A DNA stretch of 64,000 bases, taken from NCBI RefSeq assembly GCF_004343255.1, contig NZ_SMDD01000001.1, positions 570,577 to 634,576 of the forward strand. The letters run 5' to 3'. The notes beneath the pieces were generated by a model that saw nothing but the letters and a program-made list of their open reading frames with translations, made no database searches and was not told the origin of the DNA. Of this stretch, positions 35,182 through 43,438 are shown in pieces. The position numbers were made by a program, and so were the translations under genes. This stretch comes from Laceyella sacchari (GTDB lineage Bacteria > Bacillota > Bacilli > Thermoactinomycetales > Thermoactinomycetaceae). Each line of letters opens with the position of its first letter. Positions within the stretch are counted from its first letter, which is position 1.

Positions 35182-36189
35182 GTGGAGAAGCTGCTTGAAG
35201 TAAACGGATTAGAAGTGTCTTTTCAGCTGGACAAAGGGGAAGTACAAGCGGTGCGAGGCGTTTCTTTTTCGCTGGCCCGCGGGGAAACGTTGGCGATTGT
35301 GGGAGAGTCGGGAAGCGGAAAGAGTGTGACAGCCTTGGCTGTGATGCGGCTGCTCCAACACCCGGGCCGGATCAAGGGCGGGGAGATCTGCTATGATGGC
35401 ATTGAGTTGACGCGGATGGAAGAGAAAGGGATGTTTCGCATCCGCGGTGCGGAAATCGCGATGATATTTCAGGACCCCATGACTTCCCTCAATCCGACGA
35501 TGAAAGTTGGTGAGCAAATCATCGAGGGGCTTCGCTGGCACCGGAAGATGGGAACGGATGAGGCCAAAGCGCGTGCAACCGAGATGTTGAAACGGGTAGG
35601 CATTGCGCAAGCTGAACGCAGATTGGAGCAATACCCGCATGAATTCAGCGGTGGGATGAGGCAACGGGTGATGATTGCGATGGCCTTGGCCCTCAACCCG
35701 AAGGTGCTGATTGCGGATGAGCCGACCACGGCCTTGGATGTGACGGTTCAGGCGCAAATCTTGGAATTGATGAAAATGCTGCAAGAGGAGACGGGAACTT
35801 CTATCATCCTGATTACGCACGATCTAGGCGTGGTGGCTGAAACAGCTGATCGCGTCTGTGTGATGTACGGCGGACAAGTTGTGGAAACGGGAACAGTCAA
35901 TGAATGTTTCCGTCAGGCCCGTCACCCGTATACGTGGGGGTTGTTGCAGTCGATGCCGAGGTTGGATCAGCCGCGGGATCGAGAGTTGCAACCCATCCCA
36001 GGATCGCCACCTGACTTGTATAAACCGCCGCAAGGATGTCCATTTGCTGACCGCTGTCCCTACGCGATGCATGTCTGTTTTGAAGAAGCGCCTCCGGAGA
36101 CCCGGCTGTCGGATACCCATCAAGTCAAGTGCTGGCTGGAAGACCCCGAAGCGCCGCCAGTGGAGAGGGATCGGCCATTTGCTTGGTAG
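35182..36189 (+). CDS. Peptide/nickel ABC transporter ATP-binding protein, DppD/OppD type
   Basis: 335 residues starting GTG, seven bases after AAGGAGG. Walker A GESGSGKSVTALAVM, signature YPHEFSGGMRQRVMIAMAL, Walker B VLIADEPTTALDVTVQAQIL and the late OppD/F zinc/iron-cluster-type cysteines in PQGCPFADRCPYAMHVCFEEAPP. It powers uptake. The partner OppF/DppF and the extracytoplasmic binding protein are absent from this operon, so they must come from elsewhere or the system works as a single-ATPase homodimer. Confidence 0.92.
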   Translation: MEKLLEVNGLEVSFQLDKGEVQAVRGVSFSLARGETLAIVGESGSGKSVTALAVMRLLQHPGRIKGGEICYDGIELTRMEEKGMFRIRGAEIAMIFQDPMTSLNPTMKVGEQIIEGLRWHRKMGTDEAKARATEMLKRVGIAQAERRLEQYPHEFSGGMRQRVMIAMALALNPKVLIADEPTTALDVTVQAQILELMKMLQEETGTSIILITHDLGVVAETADRVCVMYGGQVVETGTVNECFRQARHPYTWGLLQSMPRLDQPRDRELQPIPGSPPDLYKPPQGCPFADRCPYAMHVCFEEAPPETRLSDTHQVKCWLEDPEAPPVERDRPFAW

Positions 36190-36198
36190 GCGATCGCC

Positions 36199-36246
36199 AC
36201 GCAAGAAACTCCCCCGCTTTTGCTGGAGGGAGTTTCTTGCGTTTTC
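36199..36246. terminator. Terminator of the peptide transporter operon
   Basis: A perfect 15-bp stem (ACGCAAGAAACTCCC at 36199-36213 and complement at 36228-36242), followed by TTTT. Confidence 0.85.
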
Positions 36247-36352
36247 CCCTGTGCGATTGACTCTGGTCCCGAATTGGCGGATGTGGTCGTCGAAAGTGGG
36301 AGATAAAGCGCATTCCGGACGGCTTAAGCCAAGAGAGGAAGGTTGACATTCC

Positions 36353-36382
36353 TTGACGCCCCCATCCGGATGGGAGTAAAAT
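36353..36382 (+). promoter_or_regulatory. sdh promoter with palindromic operator in the spacer
   Basis: TTGACG (36353-36358), 18 bases, TAAAAT (36377-36382); a better -35 hexamer TTGACA at 36343 is too far. Within the spacer lies a perfect 14-bp palindrome CCCATCCGGATGGG (36361-36374), a plausible repressor site. Confidence 0.6.
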
Positions 36383-36487
36383 AAATAGCGAGTTGAAACC
36401 CCTTTCTCAACTTTTTTGTCAGCAGTTTGAGAGAGTGCTGAAACCCACTGACTCTACTGCGACTATGTCCAAGATTGGAGGCAAATG

Positions 36488-37138
36488 ATGAGCAGAGAAC
36501 GCAGTTTCTTCAACCGTCGGTTACACTCTTTGCTAGGCGTGATACCGGTGGGCTTTTTTTTGGTGGAACATTTATTTTCCAACTATGCTGCTACCAAAGG
36601 GGCACAAGCATTTGTTGAACAGGTAGAATGGCTTTGGGGAATCCCGTTCCTCACTGTTCTGGAAATCTTTTTTATTTTCTTGCCGCTCCTTTACCATGGC
36701 GTCTATGGTCTGTATATTGCTTTGCAAGCCAAAAACAATGTTGGCAACTTTAATACGTTTCGCAACTGGATGTTCACCTTGCAACGGATCACAGGTGTCG
36801 CCACCCTCATTTATGTCGTATGGCATGTATGGGAGACTCGCGTGCAAGTGGCGCTTTATGACATGACCGCTCCCCAGCTTGCCAATTTGACGCATGAAAT
36901 CCTGCAAAATCCAGTCAATTTGGCGTTGTATATAATCGGGCTGGTTGCGGCTGTTTTCCACTTCTCCAATGGTATGTGGACGTTCCTCATTACTTGGGGT
37001 GTGACAGTGGGGCCGCGTGCGCAACGCGTCTCTTCCTATGTGTGGGCGGTTGTGTTTGTCCTTGTTTCTTATCTCGGCATTTCTGCGCTGTTGGCCTTCG
37101 CGCAAGCTGACTTTATGGGTCAAATGGCACAGCATTAG
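36488..37138 (+). CDS. sdhC: Succinate dehydrogenase cytochrome b558 subunit
   Basis: 216 residues from the second ATG, six bases after GGAGG (first ATG is only three away). About five membrane segments with conserved histidines in HSLLGVIPVGFFLVEHLFSN, LYHGVYGLYIA, VWHVWETR and VFHFSNGMWTF as haem ligands. This is the single-chain, di-haem SdhC of Bacillus type (no SdhD). It anchors SdhAB and passes electrons to menaquinone. First gene of sdhCAB. Confidence 0.95.
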   Translation: MSRERSFFNRRLHSLLGVIPVGFFLVEHLFSNYAATKGAQAFVEQVEWLWGIPFLTVLEIFFIFLPLLYHGVYGLYIALQAKNNVGNFNTFRNWMFTLQRITGVATLIYVVWHVWETRVQVALYDMTAPQLANLTHEILQNPVNLALYIIGLVAAVFHFSNGMWTFLITWGVTVGPRAQRVSSYVWAVVFVLVSYLGISALLAFAQADFMGQMAQH

Positions 37139-37153
37139 AAGGGAGCTTTTCTC

Positions 37154-38911
37154 ATGAATGAAAAACTAATCGTTGTCGGTGGGGGCCTGGCTGGCTTGAT
37201 GGCAACGCTCAAGGCAGCTGAGGCTGGAGCCCACGTCCAACTATTTTCCATCGTACCGGTGAAACGCTCTCACTCTGTGTGCGCACAGGGCGGCATCAAC
37301 GGTGCGGTAAACACCAAAGGGGAAGGGGATTCCCCATGGGAACACTTTGACGACACCATTTATGGAGGCGACTTCCTCGCCAACCAACCACCGGTCAAAG
37401 CGATGTGTGAAGCCGCGCCCGGGATCATTTATCTGATGGACCGCATGGGGGTTCCGTTCAACCGCACGCCGGAAGGGTTGATCGACTTCCGCCGCTTCGG
37501 GGGAACGAAGCACCACCGCACCGCTTTTGCAGGTGCCACCACAGGGCAACAATTGCTTTATGCGTTGGATGAACAAGTGCGTCGCTACGAATCCGAAGGT
37601 AAAGTGTCCAAGTATGAAAACTGGGAGTTCTTGAGCATTGTCAAAGATGATGAAGGACGTTGCCGCGGGATCGTCGCGCAAAACCTGCGCAGTGGCGAAA
37701 TTGTCGCTTTCCCTGCTGATGCGGTGATCTTGGCGACAGGAGGACCCGGTATCATCTTCGGTAAGTCCACCAACTCCATGATCAACACTGGAACAGCGGC
37801 GGCTGCTGTGTATCAGCAAGGGGTTTATTACGCCAACGGTGAGTTTATTCAAGTGCATCCAACTGCAATCCCTGGAGATGACAAACTCCGCCTGATGTCC
37901 GAATCGGCTCGTGGTGAAGGTGGCCGTGTCTGGACATATAAAGACGGCAAACCATGGTATTTCCTCGAAGAGATGTACCCAGCTTATGGGAACTTGGTAC
38001 CACGCGATATCGCTACCCGCGCCATCTTCAAAGTGTGTGTGGACGATAAGCTTGGCATCAACGGGGAGAACATGGTTTATCTTGATTTGTCCCACAAAGA
38101 TCCGAAGGAATTGGATATCAAGCTGGGTGGGATCATTGAGATCTATGAGAAATTCATGGGTGAAGATCCACGCAAAGTCCCGATGAAAATCTTCCCGGCC
38201 GTACACTATTCCATGGGTGGCCTGTGGGTCAACTATGATCAAATGACCAACATTCCCGGCTTGTTCGCTGCGGGTGAATGTGACTATCAATACCACGGTG
38301 CAAACCGCCTGGGTGCGAACTCCCTCTTGTCCTGCATTTACGGTGGTATGGTTGCTGGACCGAAAGCGATTGAATATGTGCGTGGACTGGACAAACATGT
38401 CGATTCGCTCAGCACGGACATCTTTGACAAACAGCAAAAGCTGGAAGAAGAGAAGTACGAAAACATCCTGAAGATGGACGGAAACGAAAACGCCTATGCG
38501 TTGCACAAAGAGCTGGGTGAATGGATGACGGATAACGTAACGGTGGTTCGCTACAATGACCGTCTGAAGAAAACGGATGAAAAAATCCAAGAATTGATGG
38601 AGCGGTACCAAAATATCAACATGATCGACACCAGCAAATGGAGCAACCAAGCGGCGCCGTTCACCCGCCATCTGTGGAACATGTTGCAATTGGCGCGTGT
38701 TATCACGCTTGGCGCATACCATCGTAACGAAAGCCGTGGGGCACATTACAAACCGGAGTTCCCGGATCGCAATGACGAAGATTGGTTGAAAACGACCAAA
38801 GCGAAATTCACTCCTGACGGTCCAGTGTTCGAGTATGAGCCGGTTGACACTTCTCTGATCAAACCCCGTCCGCGCCGTTACGATGTGGATAAGGGAGGGG
38901 ACAAAAAATGA
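37154..38911 (+). CDS. sdhA: Succinate dehydrogenase flavoprotein subunit
   Basis: 585 residues. GGGLAGLMATLKAAEAGAHV FAD motif, the SHSVCAQGGINGAVNTKGEGDS segment with the flavin-linking histidine region, and the HPTAIPG, ARGEGGRVW and RLGANSLLSCIYGG motifs of succinate dehydrogenases. It oxidises succinate to fumarate in the citric acid cycle on the cytoplasmic face of the membrane. Its stop overlaps the sdhB start by four bases. Confidence 0.97.
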   Translation: MNEKLIVVGGGLAGLMATLKAAEAGAHVQLFSIVPVKRSHSVCAQGGINGAVNTKGEGDSPWEHFDDTIYGGDFLANQPPVKAMCEAAPGIIYLMDRMGVPFNRTPEGLIDFRRFGGTKHHRTAFAGATTGQQLLYALDEQVRRYESEGKVSKYENWEFLSIVKDDEGRCRGIVAQNLRSGEIVAFPADAVILATGGPGIIFGKSTNSMINTGTAAAAVYQQGVYYANGEFIQVHPTAIPGDDKLRLMSESARGEGGRVWTYKDGKPWYFLEEMYPAYGNLVPRDIATRAIFKVCVDDKLGINGENMVYLDLSHKDPKELDIKLGGIIEIYEKFMGEDPRKVPMKIFPAVHYSMGGLWVNYDQMTNIPGLFAAGECDYQYHGANRLGANSLLSCIYGGMVAGPKAIEYVRGLDKHVDSLSTDIFDKQQKLEEEKYENILKMDGNENAYALHKELGEWMTDNVTVVRYNDRLKKTDEKIQELMERYQNINMIDTSKWSNQAAPFTRHLWNMLQLARVITLGAYHRNESRGAHYKPEFPDRNDEDWLKTTKAKFTPDGPVFEYEPVDTSLIKPRPRRYDVDKGGDKK

Positions 38912-39660
38912 GCGAGCAACAATATGTACAGCTGATTGTGACACGTCAAGATGGTCCAGACAGCCAACCGTATAAAGAAGAATTTAAAATCCCTTATCGC
39001 AAAAACATGAACGTGATCTCTGCGATGATGGAGATCCAACGGAACCCCGTTAATGCGAAAGGTGAAAAAGTCGCACCGGTTCAGTGGGAATCTAACTGCT
39101 TGGAAGAAGTGTGTGGCGCCTGTTCCATGGTTATCAATGGGAAGCCACGCCAAGCGTGTACGGCGCTTGTCGACAGGTTGGAACAACCGATCCGCATTGA
39201 GCCAATGCGCACGTTCCCTGTGATTCGCGACCTGGTTGTGGATCGCAGCCGGATGTTCAACGCCCTGAAGCGGGTGAAAGCTTGGATTCCGATCGATGGC
39301 ACCCATGATCTGGGACCTGGTCCGCGTATTGCTGAAAATGATCGACAATGGCGCTATGAACTGTCCAAGTGCATGACCTGTGGCGTGTGCTTGGAAGCAT
39401 GTCCTAACGTAAACTCCAAATCCAACTTCGTCGGCCCGTTTGTCGTGGGACAAGTACAACTGTTCAACTCCCATCCGACTGGGGCGATGAACAAAGAAGA
39501 GAGACTGGAAGCGCTGTTGGATGACGGCGGGTTGCAAGAGTGCGGGAACTCGCAAAACTGTGTGCAAGCTTGTCCCAAAGGGATTCCGCTCACGACAGCG
39601 ATTGCCAAGAGCAACCGGGATGCAACGGTTCATATGTTCAAAAAGTGGCTATCCAATTAA
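38908..39660 (+). CDS. sdhB: Succinate dehydrogenase iron-sulfur subunit
   Basis: 250 residues. The 2Fe-2S site is seen at CLEEVCGACSMVINGKPRQAC, and the 4Fe-4S/3Fe-4S sites at CMTCGVCLEACPN and CGNSQNCVQACPKGIP. It relays electrons from SdhA to haem in SdhC. Ends the sdhCAB operon, which is followed by a strong terminator. In Bacillus gerE follows sdhCAB, and in this window gerE is the next recognised sporulation gene, 8 kb on. Confidence 0.97.
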   Translation: MSEQQYVQLIVTRQDGPDSQPYKEEFKIPYRKNMNVISAMMEIQRNPVNAKGEKVAPVQWESNCLEEVCGACSMVINGKPRQACTALVDRLEQPIRIEPMRTFPVIRDLVVDRSRMFNALKRVKAWIPIDGTHDLGPGPRIAENDRQWRYELSKCMTCGVCLEACPNVNSKSNFVGPFVVGQVQLFNSHPTGAMNKEERLEALLDDGGLQECGNSQNCVQACPKGIPLTTAIAKSNRDATVHMFKKWLSN

Positions 39661-39668
39661 TGCACTGA

Positions 39669-39697
39669 CTGCCGGTTTAAAGCCGGCAGTTTTTTTG
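39669..39697 (+). terminator. Terminator of sdhCAB
   Basis: CTGCCGG-loop-CCGGCAG followed by eight T residues. Confidence 0.9.
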
Positions 39698-39717
39698 TTT
39701 GGAAACAATCATTCGAT

Positions 39718-39751
39718 AAAAAAAACAGAACCGGCTTTTTAAGCCGGTTCT
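39718..39751 (-). terminator. Terminator of the DUF1002 gene
   Basis: On the minus strand AGAACCGGCTT-AAA-AAGCCGGTTCT is followed by a run of T residues. Confidence 0.85.
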
Positions 39752-39770
39752 GCTTTTAAAATGCCAAAGT

Positions 39771-40676
39771 TTATTTTTGAGAAGAAGCGGAGGTGAAGAA
39801 GTCACCGATCGCGCTAAACAAGTCGCCTAACCATTCAAAAATGGTGTCAAAGAATCCTCGAGTTACTTCGGCATTCAAAATGTTTTTGATGTCCCCGCGC
39901 AAGTTTTCAAATTGTTGAGCGAGTTGGTCCCAATCAATGTTCAAAGAGCTGAAGTGCTGAGAGAATTGGATCAATTGGTTGATCGTTTGTTCGTTCAAAT
40001 TAATATTGAAATCGTTGGAAACGTTGATGATGATATCTCTGTATTCCTCGGGAGTTTGCGGTTTTTCTTGCGCCACTTCCTGTTTCACGGCATTGATGAA
40101 TTGCACGGCTTTATTTGAGTCGCCCAATTCTTGGGCAAGCTCTTGCGTGCGAACAATCTCTTCGTTGGCTACTTGCTTGGTGTTTTCATCGATTTTTTTG
40201 CCTGTGGCCGTTTCAAAAGCCTTGATGATCCCGGTTAAGCCAGCGGTACCGGATACGCGGATCGGTGCGGTTACATAAATGTCCGCATCTTTGATACCCG
40301 CGGTAATGGCTGCGTTCGCATACATACTGTCGGTGATGGTAGAGATGTTGTTGGTTTTCACCGAGATGCCTTTGCCGGATTCAGTCAAGACGATTTTGGC
40401 AGAAGACAGAGCATGACGACCGATAACATCCGCTTTCAAGTATTTCCCCAAGTACTGATATTCTTCTTGGTTAGTGACTTCAATAATTTTCGCCTGCGTT
40501 TCGTCAACGCCCATCTCTTTCAAGATGGCATCGCGTTGGGTTCCTGTCAGGTCTTTACCCAACGTCACCACAGTTTGACCGGCGATGGCATCGGCGGATG
40601 CGCTGAGCGGCAAAGCGAGCGCAACGGCCGTAAGCATAGCCAAGGCCAGCAAGCTAAATTTCTTCAAATGTTTCAT
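39771..40676 (-). CDS. Exported DUF1002 protein
   Basis: 301 residues from ATG at 40676, with AAGGGGG eleven bases upstream. Signal peptide KHLKKFSLLALAMLTAVALA with cleavage near ASADA. The mature part has the DUF1002 features: VVTLGKDLTGTQRDAILKEMGV, SSAKIVLTESGKGISVKTNNISTIT and AAITAGIKDADIYVTAPIRVSGTAGLTGIIKAFE. The last ~60 residues are rich in Phe and amphipathic. It is outside the cytoplasmic membrane; the function of the family is unknown. Monocistronic. Confidence 0.88.
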   Translation of the reverse strand: MKHLKKFSLLALAMLTAVALALPLSASADAIAGQTVVTLGKDLTGTQRDAILKEMGVDETQAKIIEVTNQEEYQYLGKYLKADVIGRHALSSAKIVLTESGKGISVKTNNISTITDSMYANAAITAGIKDADIYVTAPIRVSGTAGLTGIIKAFETATGKKIDENTKQVANEEIVRTQELAQELGDSNKAVQFINAVKQEVAQEKPQTPEEYRDIIINVSNDFNINLNEQTINQLIQFSQHFSSLNIDWDQLAQQFENLRGDIKNILNAEVTRGFFDTIFEWLGDLFSAIGDFFTSASSQK

Positions 40677-40907
40677 TAGAAATGAAACCCCCTTATAGAA
40701 GAGAAAAGAATCGCCTCCGGCAATGGATGAAGTTGCCAAAGGTCGAAAGTCCATATCAGATTTTATTGTATCGTGTATTATCGCATCTGTGAACAGTAAA
40801 AAAGTAGGTAAATTACCAAACTGGATCAAATTGCTTCCGTACGGGTCAGGGATGATGAAATTGGGGCGGGTATTGCCGGGGATTGATTGACTTTGTTTAA
40901 TAGATGA
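40677..40907. other. Intergenic region between two minus-strand genes
   Basis: Holds the DUF1002 promoter and ribosome site; nothing else seen. Confidence 0.4.
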
Positions 40908-40951
40908 TAAAAAGCCCTGTCACGTTGTCGTGATAGATGGCGTGACAGGGC
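40908..40951 (-). terminator. Terminator of the fumarase gene
   Basis: GCCCTGTCACG-loop-CGTGACAGGGC, a perfect 11-bp stem, followed on the minus strand by TTTTTATC. Confidence 0.9.
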
Positions 40952-40957
40952 GACAGT

Positions 40958-42499
40958 TTATTTGAAGACAGGCTCTTTTAGTTCCGCCAATTTTTCAAGG
41001 GAGGTTTTCTCCACATCGGCGTGCAAACTATTGCCATGGGCATCCATGGTAACAATCGCGGCAAAATTTTTGACTTGCAGGTGCCACATCGCTTCTGGTA
41101 TACCAAACTCCATGAAGTCAACGCCATCCACATTCTCAATACATTCTGCGTAGTATTGGGCCGCTCCTCCGATTGCATTGAGATAAACAGCGCCATGCTC
41201 TTTTAACGCTGCCAAGGTTTTCGCACCCATGCCACCTTTCCCGATCACAGCCCGAATGCCGAATTTTTTAATGATGTCGCCTTGGTAAGGCTCTTCACGG
41301 ATGCTGGTGGTTGGTCCGGCTGCTTTCACATTCCATTTGCCATCCGCATCTTTAAGCATGACAGGGCCGCAGTGGTAAATGACGCCGCCATTTAAATCGA
41401 CAGGGGAATCATGATCCATCAGGTGCTTATGCAACGCATCCCGTCCGGTATGGATTAACCCATTGATCACTACGATATCCCCGACTTTCAATTCGCGGAT
41501 CTGCTCTTCGGTGATCGGTGTGGTGAGGACGACTTGACGTCCGCCCGGTTTTTCCTCGGCTTTTTCAACAGCGGAAGCTTCTTTTGCATCAGCTGGGACT
41601 GCGTCATCAGTGTAGATCCAATCCCGGATTGCACCTGTCTCTGGATCGATAGTGACGCCTTGGCGACGGAAAGCCCAACAATTGTATGCGACGGAAACAT
41701 AGAAACTGGCTGGAATCCGGTGCATGGAGCCGATCTTGCAACCCAACAGCGTTGTGTTGCCGCCAAAGCCCATGGTTCCGATGCTCAGGGTATTGGCTTT
41801 TTCCATAATGTACTCTTCCAGGCGAGCCAGATCAGGATTCGGATTGGTATCGGTTACAGAACGGAACAGCTGTTTTTTCGCCAACTCATAACCAGTTGTG
41901 CGGTCCCCTCCGATGCCGACGCCGATAAACCCGGCACTGCATCCTTGACCCTGCGCTTGATACACAGCATGCAGGATACACTTGCGGATGCCGTCCAAGT
42001 CACGACCAGCCCGGCCCAAGCCTTCCAATTCACAAGGGAGGCTGTATTGAATGTTTTTGTTTTCACATCCGCCGCCTTTTAAAATCAGGCGCACATCAAT
42101 GTAATCGTTTTCCCATTGCTCAAAGTGGATCACCGGCACACCCTCACCCAGGTTGTCGCCGCTGTTTTCACCTGTGAGCGAATCGACGGAGTTGGGGCGA
42201 AGTTTCCCCAATTGGGTTGCCTCTTTTACGGCTTGGCGAATCTGTTTGGCCATTTCGATTTGGTTGGCGTCAACCGGTACTTTAATTTTAAATGTAAGCA
42301 TTCCGGTATCTTGACAGATGGGAGATACGTTTTCTTCCGCCCTTTTGATATTGTCGGTGATGGTGCCAAGCGCCAGTGCCGAGCGTGTGCCGGCATCTTC
42401 ACGCAACCGTGCCTGCTGGATGGCGTAGCGGACATCAGGTGGCAAGTTGGTTGATGTTTCGGTGATTAGCTTTAAAATCGAGTCTTTAAAAGATTGCAT
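40958..42499 (-). CDS. fumA: Class I fumarate hydratase (4Fe-4S, fused alpha-beta)
   Basis: 513 residues. The N-terminal domain (to ~300) has NVSPICQDTGMLTFKIKVP, GGCENKNIQYSLPCELEGLG and GFGGNTTLLGCKIG with the three cysteines expected for the 4Fe-4S cluster; the C-terminal domain has GGVIYHCGPVMLKD and GKGGMGAKTLAALKEHGAVYLNAIGGAAQYYAECI. Length and fusion are those of FumA/FumB rather than the unrelated class II FumC. It hydrates fumarate to malate, the reaction after SdhCAB in the citric acid cycle. Class I fumarases are oxygen-sensitive, noteworthy next to an aerobic-type Sdh. Monocistronic. Confidence 0.93.
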   Translation of the reverse strand: MQSFKDSILKLITETSTNLPPDVRYAIQQARLREDAGTRSALALGTITDNIKRAEENVSPICQDTGMLTFKIKVPVDANQIEMAKQIRQAVKEATQLGKLRPNSVDSLTGENSGDNLGEGVPVIHFEQWENDYIDVRLILKGGGCENKNIQYSLPCELEGLGRAGRDLDGIRKCILHAVYQAQGQGCSAGFIGVGIGGDRTTGYELAKKQLFRSVTDTNPNPDLARLEEYIMEKANTLSIGTMGFGGNTTLLGCKIGSMHRIPASFYVSVAYNCWAFRRQGVTIDPETGAIRDWIYTDDAVPADAKEASAVEKAEEKPGGRQVVLTTPITEEQIRELKVGDIVVINGLIHTGRDALHKHLMDHDSPVDLNGGVIYHCGPVMLKDADGKWNVKAAGPTTSIREEPYQGDIIKKFGIRAVIGKGGMGAKTLAALKEHGAVYLNAIGGAAQYYAECIENVDGVDFMEFGIPEAMWHLQVKNFAAIVTMDAHGNSLHADVEKTSLEKLAELKEPVFK

Positions 42500-42617
42500 C
42501 GGTAACCCCTCTTTTATTCCACATGATTATTTGGATCGCTTCTCTTTTATATTATAACGGGTGTTGCCATTTTTCTCATCCGATCGTAATGTTGGAAGAT
42601 TGCGTCAACTTAAAAAG

Positions 42618-42652
42618 AATAAATACCCGTTCTGTCACCTCAGAACGGGTAT
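42618..42652 (-). terminator. Terminator of the HxlR/zinc-ribbon operon
   Basis: ATACCCGTTCTG and its exact complement (42623-42634 and 42641-42652), followed on the minus strand by TTTATTCTTTTT. Confidence 0.85.
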
Positions 42653-42697
42653 AAACGGTTTTAATGACTGCTGTTACATGAATAAAACACCCGATGG

Positions 42698-42943
42698 TTA
42701 TAACGGGTTGCGTTGGGCACTTTTAATAAACACTTGTTCATTTTCGATTACTCCGCAAATGCCGCATTGCACGCGATATTCATCACCGCGGTAGTGATGG
42801 TGCAAGGGGTCGCTCTCTGACACTTGCTCAGTGATGATGCCTGAGCGGGCATCTTTTTTCACGGCAAATGGGATTTGTTCGATGATGTTAAACCGACTGC
42901 GGTTGGTACCGCATACGGGACAAAGATAAGGATACGACACCAT
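42698..42943 (-). CDS. Small zinc-ribbon protein
   Basis: 81 residues from ATG five bases after GGAGG. Two CxxC knuckles, CPVCG near the start and CGICG near residue 64, give a zinc-ribbon fold; between them is a HHHYRGDEY segment. No membrane or enzyme motif. I do not recognise the family; a role as a small nucleic-acid or protein-binding factor is a guess. It is 33 bases downstream of the HxlR regulator in the same direction and likely co-transcribed. Confidence 0.65.
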   Translation of the reverse strand: MVSYPYLCPVCGTNRSRFNIIEQIPFAVKKDARSGIITEQVSESDPLHHHYRGDEYRVQCGICGVIENEQVFIKSAQRNPL

Positions 42944-42976
42944 AGACACCTCCATCCTTACCTTGCCCCAAACGAT

Positions 42977-43282
42977 TTAGATCCATTCTTCCGCCCAGTT
43001 TTGGATTGAGTCGATCACCGGAGCGAGGGCTTCCCCTTTTTCGGTGAGGGCGTATTCAATCCGCACCGGCGTTTCGGGATAAACGGTCCGTTCAACAATC
43101 CCATGGGCTTCTAACTCTTTCAGGCGCTCTGCCAACATCCGTTCGCTCATCAATGGGATTTGTTCTCTTATATCGCGAAAACGACTTGTTTTTTCAAGCA
43201 ACACACGAATGATCAAACCTGTCCATTTTTTGGCCAATATTTCAATTGCCGATTCAAATTTGGGGCAGATGCAACGATCCAT
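42977..43282 (-). CDS. HxlR family transcriptional regulator
   Basis: 101 residues. Winged helix-turn-helix with the HxlR pattern: CPKFESAIEILAKKWTGLIIRVLLEKTSRFRDIREQIPLMSERMLAERLKELEAHGIVERTVYPETPVRIEYALTEKGEAL shortened here to its landmarks AKKWT, FRDI, ERML and VRIEYALTEKG. The N-terminal cysteines (CICP) may sense redox or electrophile stress, as in HypR/YodB. It heads an operon with a zinc-ribbon protein. Confidence 0.88.
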   Translation of the reverse strand: MDRCICPKFESAIEILAKKWTGLIIRVLLEKTSRFRDIREQIPLMSERMLAERLKELEAHGIVERTVYPETPVRIEYALTEKGEALAPVIDSIQNWAEEWI

Positions 43283-43438
43283 TTTGTTTCACCTCTCTTC
43301 ATATCTTAACAAATCTTGTGGATGCTTGGCATCTGTCTATGACATCATTTTCGATTTTTTCCTGACAGCTTGCAGGTGGTTGTAAGAGAGGGAGCATGGA
43401 TCCGTTGTTAGGGCCCATGCTCGTGATGGTGCCGTATG
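43283..43438. other. Intergenic region with one hairpin
   Basis: GAGCATGG-loop-CCATGCTC at about 43391-43425 could be a weak terminator of the minus-strand gene upstream; there is no clear T run. Confidence 0.3.

Noticed and set aside
37241-38944. 567-codon open frame antisense to sdhA
   Set aside because: Long only because of sdhA codon bias; no ribosome site and no domain.
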